Shown here: one piece after another, positions 1-14,000 of the stretch
Position numbering within the stretch: position 1 is the first letter of the stretch
Layout of the letters: each line of letters begins with the position of its first letter
From: Eutypa lata
Lineage: Eukaryota; Ascomycota; Sordariomycetes; Xylariales; Diatrypaceae
NCBI GenBank assembly: GCA_022661535.1
Contig: JAKULF010000004.1
Span: 3,782,001-3,846,000, forward strand
Length of the DNA: 64,000 bases
Direction: 5' to 3'
Made by a program: the position numbers and the translations under genes
The notes under the pieces: model-generated
The model's database searches: none
Told to the model about the DNA's origin: nothing
Seen by the model: only the letters and a program-made list of their open reading frames with translations

Positions 1-3000
1 ATCGTTATTACGAAAATTTTAAAAGTAATTCGATTTTTATATTAATTTTTAATATAATATTTATTAATTTTTAATTATTTATTATCGTATTAATAATAAT
101 ATTTAATAATATAAAATTATTTTATATTAATTTAAATTAATTTAAAATTAATTTATGTTTTTTATTAAAATCGTATATTAATTTTATAACGTTTTATATT
201 AAAATTTATTTTAAATATTATTAATTTTATTATATCGTTTATTTTTTTATTTTATTATATATTTTAATGTTAATATTTTTTATTAATTAATGTGTGTTTT
301 ATATAACTTTTTGATTTCGTAAAACGTTTATTTTTCGTTATTATCTTTTATTAATATTTATTTCGGTTTCGATCTTTTTTTTTTTTAAATTTTATTTTTC
401 GAATTTTTTAATTAAATATATTATTAATATAATTTTATATATTTTTTAATAACGAGGAAAATTTAATTTATAAATTAAATTTTTTAACTTTTTAATTACG
501 ATTAAAGGATTTATTCGTTATTATAATTATTTTTCCATAAATCTTTTAAAAAGATATATTTTTTATATATTTTTAAATAAATTTCGTTTTTAATATTAAA
601 TTTTATTAATTTATAACGTATATTATATTTTAATTTATAAACGTATATAAGATTTTTAAAATAAAAATAAATAATAATGATTTAATTTTAAAAATTATTT
701 ATATTATATTAAAATATTAATAGTATATTTATTTAAAGTTATTTAAACGTAAATATATAATAACGTATTATTATTTTTATATTTTAGTTTTTTGTTTTAT
801 TTATTCGTTTTTTTATATAATAAATCGTTATAAAATACAGCTTAAAATTAAAACGTATAAAAATAAATTATTAAAATGTCGAAATAAATTTAAGATTTTT
901 ATATAAAATTACTTATTTAAATAATTTTTAATTGAATAATTATAAAATTCGTAACGTAATATTCGTTTATTTTTAAATTATATATTTTGTATTTTCGAAA
1001 ATTAAAATATATCGTTTAAAAAATTTATATATAATAATAAATAAATAATTATAAAATTTATATTTTAATATATATTAAAAAATAATTAATAATAAAATTT
1101 TAATTTATCGTATAAAATAAAATTAATGTAAATTAAATAAATTTTAAAAATTTTAATATTTAATTTTAATTAATACGGTTTTAAAAATAATTTAAATAAT
1201 TTTTAATATATTTTAATTGTTTTTAAATAAACTTTTAAATATATAAATTATTTATATTTTATAATATTTTCGTAAAATTAAAATAATATTTGTTATTATA
1301 AAATATATAAAAAACATTTTTATAATAATTATTTAAAATAATTAATTATTTATAATTATTTTTTAAAATATTATAAAAAAAATTATTATTAAATAAAAAT
1401 CATAATTTTTTAATTTTAAATAAAATTAACGATTTTAAATAATTTAAATTAATTTTAATTTTATTATATTTTTATATAAATTTTTTTTATAAACGTTATA
1501 TATTTTTATTTTATATCGTTTTAAATTATTTAATTATTTTTATAAATTTAACGTTTTTTTTTATAATTTATAATTATTTTTTATTATAAAAAAAGTTTAT
1601 TTTAATTTTTATTATAAAATAATTAAATTTATTAATAATATCGTTTAAAATATTTTTAAATTCGTTTTTTATTTTAATTTATTTTTAAAAAAATAAAAAA
1701 TAAATAAATAAAATAATACGTTTAAAATAAAATTTATTTTATTTAATATATAACGTATATCGAAACGAAGTTATTTTAAATAAATTAAAGTTGTCGTAAA
1801 ACGTAAATTTCTTTTAATTTTTTTAATAAAGTATAAATTTTTTAAATTTACGATATTTTTAATAATTTTATAATTTATAAAAATAATAATATTTTCGATA
1901 TAAAATTATATTTATAATCGTAATTATCGATAAATTTAAATTAAATTAATAATTTTTAATTTAATTATTTTTTATTTTTATTTAAATTTTATAAATATTT
2001 TATTAAAATATAAAATAATTTTAATATTATTTAAAAATATAAATTCGTGTTTTTATATTTTTTTTAAATAAAAAATTAAAATTTCGATATTACGTTATTA
2101 ATTAACATTTAATTTAAAAAATATCTTTCGATATAAATTTTAATGTATTAAATAATTATCGTTAATAAATACGTTTTATAAAAATTAAAAACTTTTTTTT
2201 ATAACGATAAATTCGAATTTTTAAAAAAATGTTTATTTTTTTTAAATAACATTATTTATAAATAATTTATTTTTTTTTTAATCGTTTATTAATATATTTA
2301 TTTTTTACTTTTATAAAAATTAAATTTTTTATTAATATTAAAAAAAATACTTTCGTAATTATATAATTATATCGATATATATTTCGAAATTTCGTAACGT
2401 TTTTAATATTTTAATTTTACGAATTATTTTAATTTATTTAATATTTATAATTATATCGAATTTATTAATTTTTAATTTAAAAAACTTAATAAAATTATAA
2501 TTAATAAATAGTTTTTGAAAATTAAAAAATAATTTAATATTGTCGAAAAAATTAAAAATAATTTTAAAATAAATTAAATGTTTTTAAAAAAAATAATTAA
2601 CGATCGTAATATCGTTTATATATATTCGATACAAACGTTTATAAAACGTTAAGTAAAAATTAAATGATTTCGAAAGCTTATTAATATTACGTTAAATATT
2701 TTTAATTTTTTAAGCGATATAATTATTATATAATTTTTATATCTTTAACATAAAAGAATTAATAAAAAAATTATTACGTTTAAAACCGTAATATATTATT
2801 CTTTTTTAAATAAAAACAAAAATATCTTTTTATAATAATATAAAATATATGTTGAATATTATAATGTTATTTAAAACTTTAAAATTTATTATAATACGGT
2901 TTTTTTATATATCGTTTATAATTTTTTAAACGATAAGTTTAAATTCGAAAATTTTAATTTTATTAATCGTTAATTAAATTAATATATATTTTTTCGTTTT

Positions 3001-6000
3001 CGATTATAAAAATTATTTTTTTATTTTTTTATACGTTATATTTTTCCAAAACGATTTTAATTTTCTTTATTAAAAAATTAATTATAAATATAATAATATC
3101 GTTTTTTATTATAATTTTCGAATAATTTAAAGGTTTTATAAAATTAAATATATTATTAAACTTATACTTAAATTTAATAAAATTATTTAAAAACTTAAAA
3201 AATAATTCGTTAATTATTTTTTAAATATTATTTAAGATCGTTTTATTTATAAATAAAATATAAATAAAGTTATTTATTATTATAATTTTTTAAAGTTTTA
3301 TTAAAACCTTTCGATATTATTTAAATTATTTATTAAACGATAAATTAAATTATAAATATATATATTTAATTAATTAATATATTTTCGTTATCGTTTATAT
3401 TTACGATTTAATTAAATTTATAATTTCGTTAAATTTATAGAAATATATTTAAATAATTTGTTATTAATATTATTTTTAAAGTTTTAATGTTTATTATAAA
3501 ATATAAAATATTTAAATATTTAAATATAAATATATATATTTTTTTATTTTTATATTTGTTAAATTTCTTAAATTTGAAATATTTAATAAAAATAATTATT
3601 ATTATTTATAATAATATAATCGTATTAATTTTAAATGTTATATAATATTAAATATAAATAAATTTATAAAAAACATTAAAAAAAAATACTTTTTTATAAA
3701 ATATTAATTTTATTCGTTTAATAAATAAATAATAAATATTTTATATATATTTAATTATATAATTTTTTAATAATAATTTTAATTTTAATTTATCGTAAAT
3801 TTAAATTTTTATAAATAAAAATAATTTAACTTTTTTATTTTTAATTTATATTAAAATATTTATATTTTAACGTATTTTTTTAAATAAATAAATAAAACTA
3901 TTAATATTTATAATCGTAATTAATATTATTTTAATTCGTTACGTTTAAAAAAAAATTAATATAATTAATTTTTATTTATTATTTTATTAAAAAAATCGAT
4001 ATTAATATATTTTAATTTAAATAATTAATTTAATTATATTTTAAAATTTATTATTATAGTTTACGCGATATAAAAAATTTTATTTTCGAAAATTAATTTA
4101 TTAATAATCGTAAAAAAGCGTTTTTTTTTAAATACCGAAATTTTTTATATATATTTTTAACGTAAATATATTATTATTTTAAATATTTATTAAAAACGAT
4201 TTAATTAAATATAATATATTAATATAAAAATTAAAATATATGTATTTTATATAAATATTATAAAATAAAGAAATTTAATTATATTTTTAATATGTTTTTT
4301 TAATTCGTAACGTTTTAAACGTTAATAACGAAATTTTATTTAAAAAAATATAAATAAAATATTTTTATTATTTACGAATTTATTATTATAATAAACATTT
4401 TTTTATTAAAATGTTTTAATAAAAATAATTATTTTAAATTAATTAACTTTTTATAATTTTATGTTTTAAATTATTTTTTATTATAAATTATTTAATTTAT
4501 AAATATAACTTTTAAATTTATACGTTTTAATTTAAACGAATTTATTAATTTTAATAATAACAGCGTTTTTATAAAAAAAACGTTTTTTATTAAAATTATT
4601 TCGATAACGATTTTAAAATTAATTACGATTACGTATTAAATTTTAACGTTTACGAAAACCGTTATAATAATTATAATATTTGCAATTATTACGAAAATTA
4701 TTTTAACGATATATATTATTTAAACGATTATTATTTTAATGATAATTATTATTTTAACGGTAATTATTTTAATTTTAAAAATTTACGTAAATATTTTAAA
4801 TAAAATTAATCGTAAAAAAACTAGTTTTTTATTTTTAATAAAATTTTAATATAAATAATTATAAACGATTTATGTTTATATTTAATTATTTATTTAAAAA
4901 TTAAACGTTAATAAATTAATATTATTTTTTTTAAAATTAAAAATAAAATAAAATTTAAATTAAATTAAAATAATATTATAATAAAATTAAATTCTATTTT
5001 AAATATATTAAAAATAATTATATAAACGTATATTTATTTTTATTTTTAAAATAAATTAATATAATTACGAATAAATAAAATTATATATATATAATATTTA
5101 TTATAAAATTAAAATTAAATTAATTATTTAATAATAATAAATATATTTAATTATTTATATATAAATAAAAATTTTAATATAAACGTAATTTAATATATAT
5201 TAATTATTAAATAAAAAACAAAAAATATTATTTTTATTAATTTTAAATTATTTTATAATTTTCGTTATAAATAAATTTAAATTTTTTAAAATTATAAGTT
5301 TTATAATAAAATTAATTTTTAAAATTTATGAAAATTAAACGTCGTTTTGTAATAATTAAAGAAAATCGTATATAATAATAATTTTATAAATAATATTAAT
5401 AACGTATTTTTTAATTAAGTTTATAAATAAATTAATATTATATTAATAAATATTTATTTCGATTATAATATAATCGTTAAATTTTAACGATAAATTAATA
5501 TAAAAATATAAAAATTTAATTTAATTTAATCGTTATTTTTAAATAATAAATTAACATTATTATTTTTTTTTAAAAACGATAAATATTATTTTAACAAAAC
5601 TTAATAATTTATATAAATTATTAATATCGTTATTTTTTTATTGATTTTATTTATTAATATTAAATTTTATTATTTTATTAATCTTTTAACGATTTAAAAT
5701 AAATAAAATTATAAATTATAAAAATAATAAAAATAATAATTAATTAAAAAAAATTAAAAATAACAATTAATTTTTAAATAATTATAATTAAACCGATATA
5801 ATAAATTTATTAATAAAAACAATAAAAATATTAATTTAAAAATAATTTTAAATTATTTAAAAAATTTTTTTTTTAAATATTTCGATATATAAATTTTTTA
5901 ATAATATTTTTATAAATTAATATAAAGTTATTTATTTATTAATAAATTAAATCTTTTTTAAAAAATAAATATATTATAATAAATTAATTAAATTATTTAA

Positions 6001-8838
6001 TAAAATTTAATTTTTAAAAAATATTCATAAAAATTAAAATTCAAATTATAAATTAAATAATTAATAAATCGATTTTGATAAAAAACGATATAAATTATTA
6101 CGTAATAATAAAAGCATAATAAACTTATATATAAACGAAAAAACTTATTAAAAGTTTTTAATTTTTATAATTAAATTAAATAAATACGATTTAAAAAATA
6201 TATTTTAAAGAATTATAATAATACGTATAATAAAAGTTAATATAAATTAATTATAAAATAATAATAAATAAAAGAATTTCGTAATAAATTTTTAATTTAA
6301 AGTTTATATTTTAATTAAATTAAAGTAATTAATTAAAAAATTAAATATAATTACAAACATACGTTTAATTAAAATATTTTTTAATATAAAAAAATATATC
6401 GTAAAAAAAAAAAAAAAACGATTAAAATAAATAATAAAGTTATCGTAAAAAAATATAAAAATTTTTTTAAACGTATAAAGAAAATAAAAATATAATTATA
6501 ATTATTTAAATTTATAAAAAATAAATTCGAAATAATTAAAGTTTAAATATTAAATTTCGTTAATTAAATAAATAATAAAATAAAGATATATTAATAAATA
6601 ATTATAAAAATATAAATTAATATATAAAGGAAAATAAAATTTAATTAATATTATTAAATAAATCGCAAAAACGCGAAATTAAAAAAGCGTAATAAATAAA
6701 TAAAAAAACGAAATAAAAAATATAATTAATAAATATAATTATTATTATTTTAAATTCGTAAATCGTTAAATAATAAAATAATACGTTTAAAATTATTATA
6801 ATAAAAATATTGGAAATTTTTTTAAAATTTTTTATAATATTTTTAAAAAATAAATTAAAAAAAAAATATAATATAATAAAATATAATTATAATATTAAAT
6901 AAATTAAAGATTATTATTAATTTATAAAGATAAATTATATAAAAAAGTTTATTTTTTAATTAATTATTTAAAGATAAAAAATAATTATTAATATAAAAAC
7001 ATAATATTTTATTACGTATTTTAAAACCGTAAATTTTAATTTAATTATAAAAAAAGAATTTCTTTTTATAATAATCTTTAAATTTTAAATATTATAAATA
7101 ATATTTTTAAAATATTTTTAATATTTAATTTTTTATTATTATTATAAATTATTATTAAAATATTTTATTTATTAATATTAAAATATAATCGAATTTATTA
7201 TATAATAATAATATAATTTAATATAAAATTATAATTCAATTTATTTTAATAAAAATTAAAAATTAAATTTCGTATAAAATAAAAAATATAATTATATTTT
7301 TATTTTTAAATTTTTTTATATAAAATTAAATTATTTTATTTTAATTAAATTAAAATTTAAAATTAAAATTATATTTTATTATAAATATTATTATTTATAT
7401 ATATATAATATAATTTTTAAATTAATATATATTATTAATTTATAAAATAAAGTTTTTTATTTAAAACTTTTTTTTTTAAATTTATTTATAAATATAAAAT
7501 TTTATTTTTTTATTATAATAATAAAAAAAGTTTTAATATAAATTTATTATAACTTTTTTAAAAATGATTTTTTTAAAACGAAAATATTATTAAATATTAT
7601 AATTAAATAAAATAATATTAAAATTATATTTTATTTATATATTTTATTTATATATTAAAATTATTAATTAAAATTATTTTTAAAAGTTTTTAATAATATA
7701 ATAAAAATAATTTATTTAAAAATTTTAATTAAAATATTAATAATATTAATATTTAATAATTATAATATATATATAATATATATAAAAATAATTATATAAT
7801 ATTTATTAAAAATATAAAAAATATAATTTATATTTATTATTTATTAAATATTTAAAATATTATATTATAATAATAATAAATATTTATTTAAAATTATTTA
7901 ATTTATTAATTAAAAAATTAATTATTTTTATTTGAAAAATAATAATTTGAATTTTTTAATAATTATTTTAATAATTTATTATTTTTAAAATTTAAATTTA
8001 AAATTTCTTTTTTCGTAATAAATATTTAATAATAACAAAATTACTTTAATTATCTTTTAATAAAAAATATTATATAATTAATAAAATCTTTATTAATAAA
8101 TTAATTTTATTTTATTTTTATATATAATTATAATTTTATATATATATATATATTAATTAAAAATAAAATTTTATTTAATTTTTTAAAATTTAATATTAAA
8201 AATATTTTATATTTTAAATATATTTTTTTTTTTAAATATTATAAAATAAATATTTATAATATTAAATAAAATAAATCTTTTTAATAATATATAATAATAA
8301 AAAGTTTATATAATAATATTAATATAATATATTTATATAATAAAAAATTTTTATATATTATATTAATATTATATTAAAATTTATATTTATTTAAATATAA
8401 ATATAATTTTTTTTAAATTATTTATAAAAATAAATAATAATAAAAATAAAATATATAAAAATATAAATTATAAATATATATATATTAAAAAATAAATATT
8501 TAATTAATATTTTTTAAATTTTTAAATATAAATAATAATTTATAAATATTTTTTTTAAATAATTTATAATTAATATTTATTTTAAAAATATTCGTTAATT
8601 TATTTATTATAAAAATATTATTAATAAAATAATTTTTAAATTTTTAAATATTATATTTATTAATATTTATAAAATATTAAATAATATATTATTTAAAGAT
8701 TTAATATATAATAAATAATATAATATATATATTTTTTTAATTTTTTTTAAATAAATATTAAATTTAATTAAAATAAAATAAATAATTATTATTATATTAA
8801 AGAACTTTTTATATAATAATAATATAATAAAATTTTTC
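1..8838. repeat. AT-rich RIP-like mutated block, left part
   Basis: This stretch has almost no G or C. A hand count of the first 540 nt gives 22 C and 28 G, about 9% G+C. Of the 22 C, 16 are in CpG, 4 in CpT, 1 in CpC and 1 in CpA. No reading frame of gene length survives. Known: in Pezizomycotina, RIP converts C to T on both strands of duplicated DNA, favouring CpA, and leaves AT isochores or centromere-like blocks. Inferred: this is old, saturated transposon DNA whose parent element can no longer be named by reading. It continues past the left edge of the window. Confidence 0.85.
4660..4803 (+). pseudogene. Coding-like relic with Asn/Tyr/Asp-rich quasi-repeats
   Basis: Within the AT-rich block, a plus-strand frame carries quasi-repeats of 15-18 nt. 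They translate as Asn-Asp-Tyr-Tyr-Phe-like units and end at an in-frame TAA near 4803. Tyr and Phe codons here may once have been His, Pro, Leu or Ser codons before C-to-T change. Inferred: this is the C-terminal end of a low-complexity protein of a decayed transposon. The family cannot be named, and it could also be a simple tandem repeat that never coded. Confidence 0.2.
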
Positions 8839-8989
8839 CTAATCGTTACGTTCGAAAAAAAAAAGGTACGGCCTTCCGTCTGTAAGCAAACTACGGGGAC
8901 CTTTTTTTTTTCTCTCTTCGGGCGGAAAAATTTTATTGCGCAACAAAAGCTAATACCTATAGCCAGCTTGACCTTTAAAAAACCTTTGA

Positions 8990-9090
8990 CTTACTGGGAT
9001 TCGAACCCAAAGGCTGCTGTACGTATAGGGCAGTCAAGCTGTCAGAACTGACCGGAGGTCATTTTGTGGCTAAGTCCTGCACCACGAATT
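8990..9090 (-). other. tRNA-like module 1 (Pol III A/B box-like)
   Basis: On the minus strand, GGTTCGAATCC (9007-8997) is a perfect match to the Pol III B box and tRNA T-loop consensus. TGGTGCAGGAC (9084-9074) matches ten of eleven positions of the A-box consensus TRGYNNARNNG. The boxes start 77 nt apart, long but tolerated when extra sequence lies between them. The flanks do not form a convincing 7-bp acceptor stem, so this looks tRNA-derived rather than a functional tRNA. Confidence 0.45.
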
Positions 9091-9261
9091 ACAACCTACC
9101 CCTAAATTGTAACGCTTTATTTCTACATATATAGGTTTTGTAGGGCTATAGGTCTGTAGGTCTATAAGCTGTAGGTCTGTAGGTCTATAAGCTGTAGGTC
9201 CTGCCACCACCTAGACCACTTACTCAGAAGCTAAGTGGTCTACAAAGCAAGTTATTTAATT

Positions 9262-9350
9262 TTATACCTTACTAAGCGGGATTCGAACCCAAGGGCTTCT
9301 TCGGATTACAATTACTATATCTTCAGATTTAGCCACTACACTACAGGCTC
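9262..9350 (-). other. tRNA-like module 2 (Pol III A/B boxes)
   Basis: On the minus strand, TAGTGTAGTGG (9343-9333) fully matches the A-box consensus, and GGTTCGAATCC (9289-9279) fully matches the B box. Their starts are 54 nt apart, as in real tRNA genes. The D-arm context (GTAGTGTAGTGGCTA) is tRNA-like. The acceptor ends (GAGCCTG at the 5' side, TTAGTAA at the 3' side) do not pair, so a working tRNA is unlikely. Best read as the head of a tRNA-derived SINE or a decayed tRNA. Confidence 0.5.
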
Positions 9351-9478
9351 ATTACATTAAAAAACCTACACTTTATCCATCTACATATAGCTAATTCTAA
9401 AGGTAGGTAGTTAAAGCTGCCACCACCTAAGTCAAAAGCTAGGTGGTCAACAGCTAGGTAGGTAATCAGTGCAGCACC

Positions 9479-9720
9479 ACCTAGGTTATCTAGGTCTGTA
9501 AGCTGTAAGTCTGAAGGTCTAAAGGTCTGTAGGTTACCCTGTAGGTCTATAGGCTGTAAGTCTGTAGGCTGTAGGCTGTAAGGCTGCAGGTTGTAGGTTA
9601 TAAGGCTATAGGTCTGTAAGTGGCTTGTAGGTCCGAAAGGTGGCTAGTAGGTCCGAAAGGTGGCTAGTAGGTCTGTAGGTCTGTAGGTCTGTAGGTCTGT
9701 AGGTCTGTAGGTCTGTAAAG
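9479..9720. repeat. TAGGTCTG minisatellite, copy A
   Basis: Degenerate GTAGGTCT / GTAAGTCTG / TAGGCTG units run through this interval. They end in about six perfect tandem copies of the 8-mer TAGGTCTG (about 9668-9716). Related units also occur at 9140-9200. A diverged counterpart lies at 17637-17900. Confidence 0.85.
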
Positions 9721-10099
9721 CTAGGTCCAAAAGGGTTAGGTATGTGGACCTAAAAAAAGGATGCACCCAATCAGCTGCGATTATGGGCTGTATGTATGTT
9801 TTTCGAAATGGATGCACCCAATCAGAAGCTGTTGTAACAGTAAATATGTATTTTCCATATATTTAATGGCTATTTAATTACGTAATTAATTACATAATTA
9901 ATAACGTAATTAATAACGTAATTTCATGGTTTGAACTTAGTACAAAATAACCTTCGATTAAGATAATATAAAATTTAAATTAAATTAAATTTTTTAAAAA
10001 TTTTTAAATTTAAAGTTTTTTAAAATTAAAAATATTTAATTATAAAAAAATAATATATTATATAATTAAAAATTAACGAAATTATTAAATTTAATTAAT

Positions 10100-10760
10100 A
10101 ATAATAAATTTAAATATTTATTTATTTATTTATTATTATTATAACGTTATAATATTAAAATAAATAATATATTTTTAATTAATTTTAATATATAAATAAT
10201 TATAATTATATAATAATTACGAATTTATTATATATAAATTATATAAAAATAATAATATTAAAAATTATTTATTATAAATTAATAATTATTAATAATTATA
10301 ATAAAAAAACTTTATTAAATTTAATTAAATATTATTAATATTTATATTATTAATAATTTTTTAAATTATAATAATTTTTTAATATTATAAAATAAATATT
10401 TAATTATTATATTATATTATATTAATTATAATATTATATTATATTAATTTTTTATTAATCTTTTTAATAAATTATATTAAAAATATTAATTATTATTATA
10501 TTTTTTTAAAAATAATATTTAATTAATTATTATAAAATTTAAATAAATATTTTTTATTAATTATTTTATTAATTAATTATAATAAAAATTTAATTTAATT
10601 TAATAATAATATATTATAAGTTAATAATTAATAAATTTTTAATTAATTATATAATATTTTTTATTAAAAAATAATTTAAATTTTATTATTATTATAAAAT
10701 ATTTATTATAAAAAAATATTAAATTTAAATTTAAAAAATAATTAATTAATTTAAAAAAAT
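10100..10760. repeat. Second repeat family, copy 1
   Basis: By-eye similarity links this stretch to 11700-12500 and 19100-20040. Shared anchors include ATTATTATAACGTTATAATA and AATTTAATAATAATATATTA in the same order. Boundaries are approximate because low complexity makes AT-rich DNA easy to over-align. Confidence 0.4.
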
Positions 10761-11699
10761 TTAAAAAATAAAAATATTTTTATTAAAAATATATATAATT
10801 AAAATTTTAATTATTAAATTAAATAATTTTTTAAAAATAATTTAAATTTATTTTATTAATTAAAAATTATATAAAAATATTAAATTAATATAATAAATTA
10901 ATAAATTAAATAATATATTTAAAATTTTAATTTATATTAAAATATTAAATTTTTTTATAAAATATTTTTTAATAAATATAATTTTTATAATTTTTATAAA
11001 TAATATTATTATAAATTAATTATAATTAATTATATATTTATTATTAATATATTATATTTAAAAAATAAATCTTTTTATATAATAATATTTTTAATTTAAA
11101 ATAATTTCTTTAAGTTTTTAAATTATAATTATAATAAAAAACGAAATTAATTATTTATTTAAATTATAAAATTTAATAAATTTATATTTATATTTATTTT
11201 ATTATATAAAATCGTTATAAATAAAAAGATTAATAATAATAAAATTATAAATGTTTTTTATTAATTAATTAAATTAAATTTTTTAAATAATTTTAAAAAT
11301 TTATAAATCTTTTTTTATATTATTATTATTTAATTTTAAAATAATATAATTATTTAAATTTAAAAAGAATTAATTTATTAAATAATTTCATAATTTTATT
11401 ATAAATAAAAAATATTAATATTTTAATTTTTAAAGTTTTTAAAATTTAAATTTAATTAATTATATTTATATTTATAATTTTAAAAATTAATTTTAAATAA
11501 ATTATTTAAAAATAAATTTATTTATAATTATTTTATATATTTTTAAATAATAATTAAAAATTAAAATGAAAAGTTTTATATTATTTTAAATTATATTTAA
11601 ATAAAAAGTTTTAATTTTAATTTTAATAACTTAAATTATTTAATAATATAATAAATTTTAAAAAGATTTAAAAAAAATTTAAATTTTATTTTAAATAAA

Positions 11700-12500
11700 A
11701 TAAAATATTTAAAAAATTAATTTTTTTTAATAAATTAAAATTATTAAATATTAATATATATAATATATTTTTAATTATTTTTTATATATAAATTATATAT
11801 AAATTATAATAAAAAATCCGTTTATTATAAATTAATAATTATTTATAAATTTAAATAAATATTATTAATATTTATATTAATAATAAACTTTTTTAATTAT
11901 ATTATAATAATAACATAATAATATTATATAAATTATATTTTATTATAATATTACGTTATATTAATTAATTTTATTATTAATAATTATAATAAATTATAAC
12001 GAAAATATTATTAATATATTAAATCGAAAAATATTAATTATTTTTATTTAATAATAATTAAAAGCTTTTATTTAATTAAATATTAAAAAATTATTATAAA
12101 ATTTAAAAAAATAATAAAAATTATAATTATTAATAAAAATAAAATAAATATTTATTAATTAAATAAATAAAATAAATTTATTAATTATTTTATTTATTAA
12201 TTATTTTAAATAAAATCATTTAAACATTTATTTAATTAAATCGTAAAAAAATAATAATTAATCGTTATAAAAATTAAATTTAATAATAATATATTGTAAA
12301 TTAATAATTAATAAAAAATTTATTAATTACGTAATATTTTCTTTATTAAAAAATAATCGAAATTATATTATTATCGTTAAGTATTTATTATATAAAAAAA
12401 ATTTAAATTTAAATTTTAAAAATAATAAATTAATAAAATAATTATTAAAAAATTCGATACTTTTTTTTAAAAAAACTATTAAATTTTTAATTATTAATTT
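11700..12500. repeat. Second repeat family, copy 2
   Basis: This copy runs parallel with 19240-20040 for several hundred bases. Shared strings include TTATTATAAATTAATAATTA-like and TTAATTATTTTATTTATTAA segments, and CpG positions are retained in one copy and lost in the other. It is the better of the by-eye alignments in this family. Ends are approximate. Confidence 0.45.
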
Positions 12501-13194
12501 AAACAATTTATTAAAAATTTAAAAAATTTAAATGTTTTAAAAGAATTTAATTTTTAATTAATAAAATTTAATAAAATAATTTATTAAATTTTAATTTAAT
12601 AAAAAAAAATTATATCTATTATTAAATATTAAATTTTTATTAAAAAATAAAACTTTTAAAAATAAAATTATATTAAAAATAATTTTATTTTTTATTATTA
12701 TTAAAAAAAGAAAAAATTTAATTAAAATTTTAATTATAATATAATTTTTTTTTAAAAAGTTTAAAATAATAATTTTAATAAATTAAATAATTTTAATTAA
12801 TTTTTAAAATATAATGTTTTATATATTAATTTTATATATTTATAATTATATTTTAATAATATAAATATATAAATATTTAAATATAAATAATTACGAAATA
12901 ATTTATTTATATATAATTTATAATTTTAAGTATTTATTTTTCGTTTTTCGTAATAATTATTATTTATATTATAATATTAATATTTTATTTATTAATAATT
13001 TTTAAAATAATAAAAAATTAAATAATAATAATAATTTAATTTAATTTTTTAAAATTATAATAATTACGATTTTATATATAAAAAAAATATAAAATATATA
13101 AATCATTTAATAAATATTAAAACATTAAAAAAATTATTAATTTATTTAATTTATTTAATTTTTAAATTTTTATTAATTTAAATTTTTTTTTAAA

Positions 13195-14000
13195 ATATTA
13201 CATTTAAAAAAACACGATATAATTTTTTATTTATAAATATATTACGAAAATTAAAGTTTTTTTTAAATAAAGAGGTTTTATTACGTAATAAAAGTTAATA
13301 TAATTAATTAATTTTTAAAAAACTTTTTATTTATTAAAATTAAAATTTAAAAATTATTATACGTATAAAATAATAAAATTATTAAAATTAATAAAAAATT
13401 ATTATATAATTAACTTTTATATTATAATTATAATTTATTTTTAAATTATAATATTTTATATATATATTTAAATTTTATAAATTTATAAATTTATAACTTA
13501 TAAGTTTTATTATTATTTAAATTATTAATAATTAAATTATTTAAATTTATAAATTATAAATTTAAAACATTAAAAATTATTTTATAAATTATTTTATAAA
13601 TTTTAAAAATTATAAAATTATAAATATATAAATAATTTATAAAATTAAAAAATAATTAATAAATTATAAGTTTATAAGTTTATAAATTTATAAATTTATA
13701 AATTTATAAAATTAAAATTAAAAAAATTAAATATATAAATCGAAAAAAATAAATTTAATTAATTATAATTATAAATTATATATATCTTTTTCGAAATAAA
13801 TATATTTAATAAAAATTAAATAAAAAAGATTAAAAAAATTTATAATTCGAAATTAATTAATTTAAAGTTATAATTATAATAAATATATATTTTTAATATC
13901 TTTAATAATTATTTAATTACGTAATTAATTATATAATTCATAACGTAATTAATAACGTAATTTCGTAATTTAAATTTAATATAATATAATTTTTAATTAA
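13195..14000. repeat. Repeat copy B, heavily mutated
   Basis: Order and spacing follow copy A: an AAAAAACACGATATAA-like head, the stretch matching the tRNA-like region now reading TTATTAAAATTAAAATT, TATAAGTT-type remnants of the minisatellite, and the ACGTAATTAATTATATAAT tail near 13920. Most C and G of copy A are T and A here. It is shorter than copy A, mainly in the minisatellite part. Confidence 0.6.

Larger units (their letters stand above)
8839..9970. repeat. Unmutated repeat island (copy A) inside the AT-rich block
   Basis: About 1.1 kb of normal base composition is bounded on both sides by ~10% G+C DNA. In order it contains: a poly-A/poly-T flanked GC-richer stretch (8850-8940), two tRNA-like modules on the minus strand, TAGGTCTG-type minisatellite arrays, a motif GGATGCACCCAATCAG present twice (about 9758 and 9810), and a palindromic tail built from TTACGTAATTAATTAC-like units (about 9875-9930). 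The same order, with C-to-T and G-to-A changes, is readable near 13,195-14,000 and 16,980-18,170, so this is a repeated element. No protein-coding capacity is visible. A non-autonomous, Pol III-type (SINE-like) element or an LTR-like unit are both possible. Confidence 0.7.

Noticed and set aside
9001..9350. Two functional tRNA genes
   Set aside because: A and B boxes fit, but the acceptor ends do not pair and the flanks belong to a repeated element, so tRNA-derived modules are the better reading.
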